A stretch of DNA of 13,419 nt, taken from positions 1-13,419 of the forward strand of contig JAURQA010000119.1 in assembly GCA_030836345.1 (NCBI GenBank). The letters run 5' to 3'. A program made the translations under genes and the position numbers. Under the pieces are notes generated by a model that was not told the DNA's origin, did no database searches, and saw only the letters and a list, made by a program, of their open reading frames with translations. How positions within the stretch are numbered: the first letter of the stretch is position 1; each line of letters opens with the position of its first letter. Origin of the DNA: Bacteroidota bacterium. Lineage in GTDB: Bacteria > Bacteroidota > Bacteroidia > NS11-12g > UBA955. Of the stretch, positions 1 through 7,969 are shown one piece after another.

Positions 1-2435
1 AAAAAATAAAAATCTTAATACCTGTACTCGCTACTCTTTTAGGTGCCTTTGGTATTCAAAAAGGAATGACCCACAAGAAATACAATGGTACAAACCCGGG
101 ATATTACAAACAATGGTTCGAGGAAAAGAAAAATGATAATGGAGTTATTCCTACGGGTCTTCGCGGCAAGTGGGCTGCATTTGATAGAGTTAGTGCGATG
201 CGCAGGGGAAGTGAAACTCCTTTTGATACCTTGTGGGAATTAGGTCCAAGGTCTTACGGTGGAAGAACCAGAGCGGTATGGATTGATCCCAATAATGATA
301 ATATTATTCTAGCAGCTTCGATTTCAGGTGGGATGTGGCGAAGTGAGGATGGAGGCTTCTCATGGAATCCCTTGAATGAGCAAGAAATTTCTATGATGCC
401 AAGTTGCATCACGCACAACCCAATGAATCCGAGTATTATTTATTACGGCACAGGAGAGAGTAGAGCAAATAGTGCAGATGTAACTGGGAATGGCGTTTTT
501 AAGAGCATTGATGGTGGTAAGAGTTTTACCCAATTGGCCAGTACAGCGGATAATGTTAACTTCACCAATGTATGGGATATTGCACATTCTCAAGATGATC
601 CAAATACTTTGTTTGTTGCTACTCATAATAGGGGAGTTTTTCGTAGTGAAGATGCGGGTAGTACATGGGAGAGAGTGTATACAAGTTCACCAGTGGATCG
701 TATAATTTGCTTACCCAACAACAGGGTAATTATAGGACGTACGTACAACGGAGTGCTTTACTCTGAGGAAAATGGGGATGTAAATTCTTTTAAAGCATCT
801 ATTCTTAATGAAGCAGTTGGTTCCTCTTTTGGTAGAGTGCAATTATCGTACTGTAAAAATTTTCCAAATGTTGTTTATGCTATGATGGAGGGTCGAGGCT
901 TTTCTGATCCTTGTGCAGGCTTTTATAGAAGTTCAGATAGCGGAAAGTCGTTCATAAAAAAAGAAGTACCAACTTCTATTGCATCGGGATATAATTTATA
1001 TTGTCAAATGTTGGGAGCTCACCCGTCAGACACGAATAAAGTAGTTAGTGGAGGTGTTCGTATTGCTCAGTCCAATAATGGAGGGCTCACTTGGAGTTCT
1101 AAAAATACAGGACATTCTGATCATCATGCTTTTTATCCATTTAAGAACTCAGATGCTTATTTAATAGGAACCGATGGCGGGATGTATCGATATACTTGGA
1201 GCTCAAAAACTGCTGCACCCAGAAACACAGGTTATAAAGTAACTCAGTTTTATGCCGGGGCTTTTGCTCCAGATGGTTTTGGCGGGATCGCAGGTACCCA
1301 AGATAATGGTACTCATTATCAATATGGAAATCTTACCGGAAGAAAAATAAATGGCGGTGATGGTGCATTCTGTCATGTTGGATTGCAGGATGGAACAGTC
1401 GCTTACTTGAGTACTCAGAATACAGGAATTCGCAGAATATCAACATTCAATTCAAATTCAGGAACCGGTTCTTCTGTATCTATTGCTGATCCAGATTTCA
1501 CCGCGGATGGGGTTGATTTTATCAATTGTTATGCAATGTCCCCAACCGATCAAGAAATACTATTTTATCGTACAAATAGAGGTTGGTACCGAAGTTTGGA
1601 TGCAGGAAATAGTTGGGAACGGTTAAATACAGCAAATAGAGGAGGGACGAAAGCAATTTCAATTGGATACGGAGCAAATCCACCGGTTTACTTTGGAGGA
1701 ACAGGAGGGCAGTTATATATGATGGATGAGTGTTATACCGCTTCATCAGATGAGTATAAATCCTTAAAAATTTCTGGAAAAACACCTACTGAGATCTATA
1801 CCCACACGATTAAAGGAATTACCATTGATCCCAATGATGATTATACCATCTTTTTAGCGTATAATAATTTTAGTGATAAGGATAGAATTTGGAAGGTGAG
1901 CAAGTTGGATACAGATAATCCAGTATGGACCTCCGTGAGTGGTGATTTACCAGACGAACTTCCGGTAAATTATATGGATGTGGATCCAGATGAGCCGGGA
2001 AAAAACCTTTTTGCAGGTACAGATTTTGGCTTGTATTACAGTATAGATAGTGGAAATAGTTGGTTTAAGGAAGATAGAATTCCTGGAGTTGCCGTACATC
2101 AGGTGAAAATGAGAAAAGATAGAAAACTTTTTATCTTTACTCATGGCAGAGGGATGTGGTACAGCAGTTTAAAAACAATGATTCCAAATTCAGTGAAAAA
2201 GCAACAGCCTATTGATTTTACCATATACCCCAACCCTGCAGGAAGAAGTGTGAGTTTCAATGTGCCTTTTAATGGAGAGGTAAAAATCTTTAATACTTCA
2301 GGCAAATTGGTACATCAATCGAAAATTACAGCGAACGCACAGAAAATATCATTGCCTAATTTAACGGCGGGTGTTTACTTTGTGAACTTTACAGGGCGAA
2401 ACCAAACAGGTACTCGTCGCTTGTATATACGCTAA
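1..2435 (+). CDS. Secreted Asp-box (BNR) repeat protein with T9SS type A sorting domain, 5' partial
   Basis: This is a large secreted protein, probably a beta-propeller exported by the type IX system. The frame is open to the left edge. The 21 codons before the first internal ATG (base 66) read as a signal peptide core (KIKILIPVLATLLGAFG), so the true start lies a few codons outside the window and Met at 66 is internal. Counting from that Met, seven Asp-box motifs (S-x-D/N-x-G-x-[ST]-[WF]) lie near residues 93, 147, 194, 289, 336, 510 and 659, as in sortilin/VPS10-like and BNR propellers. The C-terminus (about 716-789) starts with YPNP and ends in basic RRLYIR, typical of a T9SS type A domain, which is cleaved as the protein is anchored or released. 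Asp boxes occur in sialidases and in many non-enzymatic propellers. I see no convincing sialidase catalytic set, so substrate and activity are unknown. Its stop overlaps the next start by one base (TAATG). Confidence 0.88.
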   Translation, partial: KIKILIPVLATLLGAFGIQKGMTHKKYNGTNPGYYKQWFEEKKNDNGVIPTGLRGKWAAFDRVSAMRRGSETPFDTLWELGPRSYGGRTRAVWIDPNNDNIILAASISGGMWRSEDGGFSWNPLNEQEISMMPSCITHNPMNPSIIYYGTGESRANSADVTGNGVFKSIDGGKSFTQLASTADNVNFTNVWDIAHSQDDPNTLFVATHNRGVFRSEDAGSTWERVYTSSPVDRIICLPNNRVIIGRTYNGVLYSEENGDVNSFKASILNEAVGSSFGRVQLSYCKNFPNVVYAMMEGRGFSDPCAGFYRSSDSGKSFIKKEVPTSIASGYNLYCQMLGAHPSDTNKVVSGGVRIAQSNNGGLTWSSKNTGHSDHHAFYPFKNSDAYLIGTDGGMYRYTWSSKTAAPRNTGYKVTQFYAGAFAPDGFGGIAGTQDNGTHYQYGNLTGRKINGGDGAFCHVGLQDGTVAYLSTQNTGIRRISTFNSNSGTGSSVSIADPDFTADGVDFINCYAMSPTDQEILFYRTNRGWYRSLDAGNSWERLNTANRGGTKAISIGYGANPPVYFGGTGGQLYMMDECYTASSDEYKSLKISGKTPTEIYTHTIKGITIDPNDDYTIFLAYNNFSDKDRIWKVSKLDTDNPVWTSVSGDLPDELPVNYMDVDPDEPGKNLFAGTDFGLYYSIDSGNSWFKEDRIPGVAVHQVKMRKDRKLFIFTHGRGMWYSSLKTMIPNSVKKQQPIDFTIYPNPAGRSVSFNVPFNGEVKIFNTSGKLVHQSKITANAQKISLPNLTAGVYFVNFTGRNQTGTRRLYIR

Positions 2436-2815
2436 TGAGTAAAAACGATCTTCACGAAAAACTACTTGAAGCCTTAGAAATAGAGCTTCAAAAAATGAAA
2501 GAAAACTTAGCTGAATTTCAGTCGGAAATAATTGCCGAAGGTTATACTACGCATCCTGTTTTTATTGCCCACCGTGGTGAAACAGAAATTGGCCAGCCCT
2601 ATTTAGATAGGGAGGAGTATGGACTGTTTTATCATTTCAATATAAGTACACTTGAAGAGTTAACAGAGCTTGGTATTTTACAGGAGGATAGGGTAGAACC
2701 ATTTAAAGAGGCCTACGGTAAGACCAATGAAAATACTTGTGTTTTATGTGTTTTTGAGACGGAAGCGCAATTTGTTTTCTATCCTTTGGCCAGTCAAAAG
2801 ACGGATAATAAATAA
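2435..2815 (+). CDS. Conserved-looking hypothetical protein, 126 residues
   Basis: I do not recognise this family. It is a small acidic cytoplasmic-type protein with no signal peptide and no membrane segment. Residues about 1-35 are strongly helical and charged (LHEKLLEALEIELQKMKENL), possibly a short coiled coil. The rest looks like a mixed alpha/beta domain with alternating hydrophobic stretches (HPVFIAHRG, GLFYHFN, CVLCVFETEAQFVFYPL). Its ATG overlaps the stop of the T9SS cargo gene (TAATG), which implies translational coupling, and the glycosyltransferase gene follows after 3 bases. The tight packing and normal codon use argue that it is a real gene. A role linked to the cargo or the glycosyltransferase is only inference from position. 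Confidence 0.8.
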   Translation: MSKNDLHEKLLEALEIELQKMKENLAEFQSEIIAEGYTTHPVFIAHRGETEIGQPYLDREEYGLFYHFNISTLEELTELGILQEDRVEPFKEAYGKTNENTCVLCVFETEAQFVFYPLASQKTDNK

Positions 2816-2818
2816 GCA

Positions 2819-3817
2819 ATGAATATCTGTGATGTAGTAATACTTAATTATAATACAAAAGAGTTACTTAAGGATTTACTACCACTGGTTATTGAAAACT
2901 CGAAGCATGAGGGCGTGCAGCTTGTTGTGGCAGACAATGCAAGTACCGATGGCAGTGCGGCGTTTGTTGCGGAACATTTCCCAGATATAAAGCTGATTAA
3001 TATACCTGAGAACAGGGGCTTTGCTGGTGGATATAATTATGCATTAAAACAATGCTCATCCAAATATTTCTTACTCTTAAATAGTGATATAGAGCCGTCT
3101 AAAGGCTGGTTAGATCCCATTTTAAATCATATGGAAGCGGATGAAAAAACAGCCATAGCGCAGCCAAAAATAAAGGACTATTATCGACGGGATTATTTTG
3201 AGTATGCAGGAGCATCTGGGGGGTTTATTGATAAATTTGGGTTCCCATTTTGTAGGGGTAGGATTTTTGGTAACGTAGAGAAAGATGTAGGACAGTACGA
3301 TGATAAATGTAAGATTTTTTGGGCATCTGGGGCCGCCTTTTGCATTCGATCATCGGTGTGGAATCAAACCCAGGGCTTAGATGAAATGTTCTTTGCTCAC
3401 ATGGAAGAAATTGACTTGTGTTGGAGGGTTCAGAATTTAGATTTTGATATTTATGTAATACCTGAAAGTGTGGTTTACCACATGGGGGGAGCTACTCTTA
3501 GTGTAGTGAATCCAAGAAAATCTTTTCTGAATTTCAGAAATGGTCTCTACATGCTTTATAAAAACATGCCTCTTCAGACTCGTGCAAAGACTGTTCTTTA
3601 TAGAAAGGTGTTGGATGGGATGGCGGCTTGTCTTTTTCTTGTTACAGGTAAGGCAAGGCATGTTTGGCAAATCGTTCGAGCGCACCGGGCCTTTGACAAA
3701 ACAAAGGATCAATTGGTTTTGTCGAATAAAGAATGGCCTAAGAATGGCCTTATTAGTAGTAGCGTCGCAAAACAATACTTTGCTCAGGGGAATAAGCTGT
3801 TTTCGAAGCTTAAATAA
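2819..3817 (+). CDS. Family 2 glycosyltransferase (rhamnosyltransferase/WbbL-like)
   Basis: This GT-A fold glycosyltransferase would move a sugar from a nucleotide-sugar donor onto a glycan or lipid-linked acceptor at the cytoplasmic face of the inner membrane. Family marks are visible: an N-terminal beta strand followed by YNTKE, DNASTDGS (39-46) in the nucleotide-binding half, ENRGFAGG (64-71), and the metal-binding DxD-like LNSD (87-90). SGAAFCIR (170-177) and MEEIDLCWR (195-203) follow, the latter carrying the acidic residues usual for the catalytic base region. The length, 332 residues, is normal for the WbbL-like branch that makes O-antigen or exopolysaccharide. No transmembrane segment is evident, although residues about 268-276 are hydrophobic. 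It is the last gene of the three-gene unit and ends 11 bases from the convergent bamA. The donor and acceptor sugars cannot be told from sequence. Confidence 0.9.
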   Translation: MNICDVVILNYNTKELLKDLLPLVIENSKHEGVQLVVADNASTDGSAAFVAEHFPDIKLINIPENRGFAGGYNYALKQCSSKYFLLLNSDIEPSKGWLDPILNHMEADEKTAIAQPKIKDYYRRDYFEYAGASGGFIDKFGFPFCRGRIFGNVEKDVGQYDDKCKIFWASGAAFCIRSSVWNQTQGLDEMFFAHMEEIDLCWRVQNLDFDIYVIPESVVYHMGGATLSVVNPRKSFLNFRNGLYMLYKNMPLQTRAKTVLYRKVLDGMAACLFLVTGKARHVWQIVRAHRAFDKTKDQLVLSNKEWPKNGLISSSVAKQYFAQGNKLFSKLK

Positions 3818-3828
3818 TTATAAATCAC

Positions 3829-6372
3829 TTAAAATTGCTGTCCAATAAAGAAGTGGATTTGTCCTGGCTTGCTCAAAGGATTCACTTGTTTGTAATCAAA
3901 TCCATATCCATAATCCAGCCCAATCAGTCCAAACATTGGCATGAATAAACGAACCCCCACACCGGCAGCTCGCTTGAGTTGGAATGGATTATAATCTTTT
4001 AGGTCTCTCCATGCATCCCCTGCTTCTAGGAAGACCAGACCATATACAGTTGCTGTTGGACTTTTTACAAGGGAGTAGCGTAACTCAGTGGTAAATTTAT
4101 TGAATAAAGGTGCACCAGATTGGCCTCCCATTGCTTTTTGAGAGATTGTATAATTGTCATACCCCCTTTGAGAAATAATTTCCGTGGCTGCTATATTAAA
4201 ACCAAACATTCCGGCACCACCCACTTGAAAGCGTTCAAAGAAGGTCGTCCCTAATTCTGAATTATAACCTCCTAAAAATCCGAAACGTGCCTTCGTAGTC
4301 AAAACTAATTTTTTCCAGAGAGTGGTATACCAATCGGCATCTAATTTCCATTTATAAAACTCTGCTAGTTTATATCTTTCGCTCAGTGGTATACTTGCGT
4401 AATCTTTGTTGTTTAACAAAGAGTAGGGTGGGGTCGCTTGCAGAGAAAGGCTAAAACTGCTTCCACTCATTGGATAAATCATATCACTCACAGAGCTTCT
4501 GGTGAAGTTGGTTTGGAGTGAGAAATTATAACTTTTCCCAGTAAAACCAGTAGGAAAGCCGTAGAATCCGCCGTCTAAGTTTTGAACGTTATACTGTTGT
4601 AAGCTCAGGGTGTATTGAATATTAAAGAAATCATCGGGCCATTTTAATCGCTTTCCAAGGGCTAAATTCATTCCAGTATTATAAAAGACTTGTCTTAAAG
4701 GATCTGTTTTAGCTCTGAAGTCAAAACTGTTAATGGTATGAAACAGAGATATACTAAAAGAGTTTGGCTTTTTCCCATTAAACCAAGGTTCAGTAAAGCT
4801 AAAGTTATATCCTTGATAGTTCGACCCATTACTTTGAGCTCTTAAGGTAAGTTTTTGACCATCGCCAGTTGGAACGGGGTTCCACGATTTTGGTTTGAAC
4901 AATTTACGCGTGCTAAAATTATTAAGTACAATTCCGGCGGTACCTATCACGGAGGGCCTATTGTTTAGACCATTTCCTCCCCAACCCCCACTAAGTTCGA
5001 TTTGATCGCTGGGCTTTTCACCCAAAATATAATCAATATCTACGGTTCCATTTGCTGGGTTTGGTTTTGGGTTCACATTCATTACCTCTGGATCAAATAG
5101 GCCTAAAGCGGCCAAATCTCTCATGGTTCTTTGAATTTCACTTCGGTTAAAAATATCGCCGGGCTTGGTACGAATCTCTCTAAGAATTACTCTATCATTG
5201 GTTTTAGAATTCCCAATCCAATTTACTCTCCCAATGCGGGCTTGCTCACCTTCATTTAACCGTATTTCAATATCAATTGCATTATTGTTAATTCCTATTT
5301 CGACCCATTGCATATTAAAGAATAGGTATCCATCATCCATGTAAATACTCTGAATATCAAAACCTGCTGGGTTTGCATAAAGCCTTTCTTCTAAAAGTTG
5401 TTGGTTAAAAACAGCTCCTTTGGATAGTCCTAAAAGAGTATCTAGCATTCCTGTTCTCAATTTCTTATTTCCTTTCCAGGAGATATTGCCAAAGTAGTAT
5501 TTCTCTCCCTCAGTAACAACTAATTTTTTGGTAACCCTTTTTGTACCCGGGCCGTAAATAAGAGTATCTTTTAAAATCTTAGCATCGCGATATCCCTCGA
5601 TTAAATATTTTCCAAGAATATTTTTCTTTTCAATTTTCCATGCTTCGCTGCTGTACTTACTGGTTACAAAAGGTATTATTTTTCTTTTTTTACGCTTTAA
5701 CTTTTTTACGCTTTTACGAAGGGTCTTATCAGAAATGTCTTGATTTCCTGAAATAATAATATCATAGAGTTTCACCTTGCTTCCTTTATTTATGTTGATA
5801 TCCAGTATTTCATATCCTTCGGAAGTATCGGGTCTTCTTTTTACATTAACATCCACATAATAATAGCCCTTTTCTTTGTAATGATTTAGAATTTTATATC
5901 GGGTTACGTTTAAAAGGTTGGGAGTAATGTATTTTCCCTTTTTTAAACTAACCAGTTCCTTGAGGGTTTTTTTTTCTCCGTTGCGAACGCCCCAAAAGCC
6001 ATACCTTGCTACTCGGGTTTGTTCTGTAACCACAATATTTAAGATGATTTCTCCGGGTTTTACTTCTTTTAAGAAAATTTGAACATTAGAATAGGTATGT
6101 TGAGCCCAAAGATTTTCGATGGCTTTGCTTATATCGGTTCCTGGTAATTTAATGTATTGATTTTTGCTTAAGCCAGAGTATAAAACAACCAATGCTTTTT
6201 GAATGGGTTTCCCATTGGATTCTTCTACCAATATATCTTTCACTCGATATTTTTGAGGAGACTCGAAGTTATAGGGATAGGTTCCATAGGGTTTTGACTT
6301 TCCACTGTCTTTAAATTGTGCTGCTGCCGAGCCCAAAAGCAAAAACTGTATGACAAATAGTAATCCTCTCAT
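3829..6372 (-). CDS. bamA: Outer membrane protein assembly factor BamA
   Basis: BamA is the central Omp85 protein that folds and inserts beta-barrel proteins into the outer membrane. The 847-residue product has a signal peptide (MRGLLFVIQFLLLGSAAAQ, cleavage near 19). Next come about five POTRA-type repeats (roughly 41-118, 119-198, 199-292, 293-374, 375-452) with the usual G-N turns (SGNQD, KGNKK, IGNSK), then an Omp85 barrel from about 455. The loop-6 motif appears as QRGY (735-738), matching the VRGF-type motif of the family. The chain ends in GQQF, with the terminal Phe expected of a beta-signal. POTRA3 holds a very basic insert (KKLKRKKRK, 222-230). The ATG at 6372 lies 3 bases after the uppS stop, so the two are co-transcribed. 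No skp/ompH gene follows. The next gene is a convergent glycosyltransferase. Confidence 0.95.
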   Translation of the reverse strand: MRGLLFVIQFLLLGSAAAQFKDSGKSKPYGTYPYNFESPQKYRVKDILVEESNGKPIQKALVVLYSGLSKNQYIKLPGTDISKAIENLWAQHTYSNVQIFLKEVKPGEIILNIVVTEQTRVARYGFWGVRNGEKKTLKELVSLKKGKYITPNLLNVTRYKILNHYKEKGYYYVDVNVKRRPDTSEGYEILDININKGSKVKLYDIIISGNQDISDKTLRKSVKKLKRKKRKIIPFVTSKYSSEAWKIEKKNILGKYLIEGYRDAKILKDTLIYGPGTKRVTKKLVVTEGEKYYFGNISWKGNKKLRTGMLDTLLGLSKGAVFNQQLLEERLYANPAGFDIQSIYMDDGYLFFNMQWVEIGINNNAIDIEIRLNEGEQARIGRVNWIGNSKTNDRVILREIRTKPGDIFNRSEIQRTMRDLAALGLFDPEVMNVNPKPNPANGTVDIDYILGEKPSDQIELSGGWGGNGLNNRPSVIGTAGIVLNNFSTRKLFKPKSWNPVPTGDGQKLTLRAQSNGSNYQGYNFSFTEPWFNGKKPNSFSISLFHTINSFDFRAKTDPLRQVFYNTGMNLALGKRLKWPDDFFNIQYTLSLQQYNVQNLDGGFYGFPTGFTGKSYNFSLQTNFTRSSVSDMIYPMSGSSFSLSLQATPPYSLLNNKDYASIPLSERYKLAEFYKWKLDADWYTTLWKKLVLTTKARFGFLGGYNSELGTTFFERFQVGGAGMFGFNIAATEIISQRGYDNYTISQKAMGGQSGAPLFNKFTTELRYSLVKSPTATVYGLVFLEAGDAWRDLKDYNPFQLKRAAGVGVRLFMPMFGLIGLDYGYGFDYKQVNPLSKPGQIHFFIGQQF

Positions 6373-6375
6373 TAT

Positions 6376-7125
6376 TTAAACCTGCTCGGCTGTTTTTCCA
6401 AACCTTCGTTTCCTTCCTTGATAATCTAAAATAGCCTTGTAAAAATCATCCTTTTTAAAGTCAGGCCAAAGAGTTTCTGTAAAGTGGATTTCGCTATACG
6501 CAATTTCCCAAAGTAGAAAATTGCTTATTCTATATTCTCCGCTGGTGCGTATTAACAAATCTGGATTTGGGAATTGACCGGTGTTTAGAGCCTTATTGAG
6601 GGTGCTTTCATCAATCATATCGGGATTAATTTCTCCAGCTTTTACTTTCTCTGCAATTTTTTTTGTTGCTTGAAGGATGTCCCAGCGTCCACTATAGCTA
6701 ATAGCCAGAATTAACGTTACGTTTGAATTGTTTTTCGTTTGATTTACTGTTTCAACAAGCTGCTGTTTGCACTTAGATGGCAGTTGGTTTAAGTCTCCGA
6801 TGGTTTGTAAGCGAATACCATTTTTCATCAAAGTGGGTGTTTCGTTCTTTATGCTTAACACCAGCAACTCCATTAGAGCGTCTATTTCCTCTTTAGGCCT
6901 ATTCCAATTTTCAGTACTAAAGGTATACAGAGTGAGATATTTAATGTCTAAACGTGTGGCTGCTTCGGTCACTTCATGCACACTATTTACCCCTTCGTGG
7001 TGCCCCATAATTCTCATTTGACCTTGCTTCTCAGCCCACCTCCCGTTTCCGTCCATGATAATAGCTACATGGTTAGGAATTTTATCGAGTTTTATTTGGT
7101 CTAAAGTGCTGCTCAATTTGGACAA
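6376..7125 (-). CDS. uppS: Isoprenyl transferase (undecaprenyl diphosphate synthase)
   Basis: UppS is the cis-prenyltransferase that extends farnesyl diphosphate with isopentenyl diphosphate to C55-PP, the lipid carrier for peptidoglycan and surface glycans. The signature is clear: HVAIIMDGNGRW (19-30) with catalytic Asp25 and diphosphate-binding Gly-Asn-Gly-Arg, GHHEG (41-45), FSTENW (69-74), and RTSGEYRISNFLLW (193-206) followed by Glu212, which matches the metal-binding Glu of the family. The 249-residue length is normal. The start is unusual. No ATG precedes Met24, which is inside the active site, and an in-frame TAA sits directly upstream of the TTG at 7125, so initiation must be at TTG 7125, TTG 7116 or another non-ATG codon. 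The gene begins 7 bases after the PorG-like stop and ends 3 bases before bamA. Confidence 0.94.
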   Translation of the reverse strand: MSKLSSTLDQIKLDKIPNHVAIIMDGNGRWAEKQGQMRIMGHHEGVNSVHEVTEAATRLDIKYLTLYTFSTENWNRPKEEIDALMELLVLSIKNETPTLMKNGIRLQTIGDLNQLPSKCKQQLVETVNQTKNNSNVTLILAISYSGRWDILQATKKIAEKVKAGEINPDMIDESTLNKALNTGQFPNPDLLIRTSGEYRISNFLLWEIAYSEIHFTETLWPDFKKDDFYKAILDYQGRKRRFGKTAEQV

Positions 7126-7132
7126 TTAGGTG

Positions 7133-7969
7133 TTAATTAAATCTGGTGCAAATAAAAGGTGTAAAACGGTAACTAAGGCTAAGGCCAATGAAATAATACC
7201 AATCTTTTAGATGAGTATCTCCGCGCATGGTTCCGGCTGGAAACGGATCAATTCCTTTTAAGGTTTCTGGGTGTCCATAATCTGCATTCCCTTGACCAAA
7301 AGAATTTACTTGATCTTTATAATCCATATAGCTGTCATCTACATCATCTAATTTATCTGTGAACGTTTTTCGCCAATTCGCCTCAACGCCGATAATCCAG
7401 GCCCCTTTGTGCCGTCGCTGTCTAAACATACGTTTATATCCAATACCCAATGGTATAGAAGGTTGTATGGTGCTGTAGGTTTTTGTTCCTTCGGTTCTGA
7501 GTCGTCTTAATTTAATATCCTTATCCTCCAATCGGGTGGGATTAAAGTAGAATGCATTTAAGCCTGTAAAAACGTAAACGGTTCCTTTTGCATCATTTAC
7601 ACTTGTACCAAATCGTTTGAAGTTGAATTCGATGTTTCCGCCTAGCTCAATAATAGGTGTTTGAAAACTGAGGTTTCGTTGATCATAAACTTTATGCCCT
7701 TCGTCTGTACCACCCACTTTTAAATAACTCAAGCCAAAGCGGTATGAGAAATAACCATTTCTATTGTATTTGTAGGTTATACCAGCCGAGGGTTGGGTTT
7801 GTTTTAGGTTATAATTATGTGATAAATCACCATAGTAATTACTTACTCCTGCAACAATTCCCCATTCATTATACCCCTGGTAAAACCCTTTTAATCTTTG
7901 CCCATGAGCAATGGAATAAAAAGAAAGGACCGTAACTAAAAATAAAGATTTTCTTAGAATTGGAAACAC
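7133..7969 (-). CDS. porG: DUF6089 outer-membrane barrel protein, PorG-like (T9SS-associated)
   Basis: This is a predicted outer-membrane beta-barrel protein. From memory, the DUF6089 gene next to uppS-bamA in Porphyromonas gingivalis encodes PorG, which associates with the PorK/PorN ring of the type IX secretion system. Family identity and gene position both suggest the same role here, but this is not proven. The sequence shows a signal peptide (about 1-24, ending AHGQ), the family-like motif GVSNYYGDL (41-49), RNLSF (98-102), PLGIGYKR (173-180), a KLDDVDD acidic segment (206-212) and RGDTHLKDWYYF (239-250), then terminal barrel strands. The start codon is GTG at 7969, inside the last codons of the upstream paralogue (16-base overlap), behind a strong Shine-Dalgarno sequence. 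No ATG is available before the signal peptide core. The symbol is tentative because the upstream paralogue could equally be the functional PorG. Confidence 0.78.
   Translation of the reverse strand: MFPILRKSLFLVTVLSFYSIAHGQRLKGFYQGYNEWGIVAGVSNYYGDLSHNYNLKQTQPSAGITYKYNRNGYFSYRFGLSYLKVGGTDEGHKVYDQRNLSFQTPIIELGGNIEFNFKRFGTSVNDAKGTVYVFTGLNAFYFNPTRLEDKDIKLRRLRTEGTKTYSTIQPSIPLGIGYKRMFRQRRHKGAWIIGVEANWRKTFTDKLDDVDDSYMDYKDQVNSFGQGNADYGHPETLKGIDPFPAGTMRGDTHLKDWYYFIGLSLSYRFTPFICTRFN

Noticed and set aside
360..626. 88-codon minus-strand open frame within the Asp-box gene
   Set aside because: Antisense shadow of a strongly supported gene; its product resembles no protein and has no plausible upstream signals.
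1..2435. Calling the first gene a sialidase
   Set aside because: Asp boxes are present, but I see no convincing arginine triad and catalytic Tyr/Glu arrangement; the repeats alone fit many propellers.
3437..3775. 112-codon minus-strand frame under the glycosyltransferase
   Set aside because: Antisense shadow; no family features.
3800..3840. Bidirectional terminator between the convergent genes
   Set aside because: The AT-rich sequence shows no complementary arms of useful length.
3540..3848. 102-codon plus-strand frame overlapping the glycosyltransferase end and running past bamA's stop
   Set aside because: It lies out of frame within conserved glycosyltransferase coding sequence and its composition is unlike a real protein.
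6767..7021. Plus-strand frame antisense to uppS
   Set aside because: Shadow of a gene with intact catalytic motifs on the other strand.
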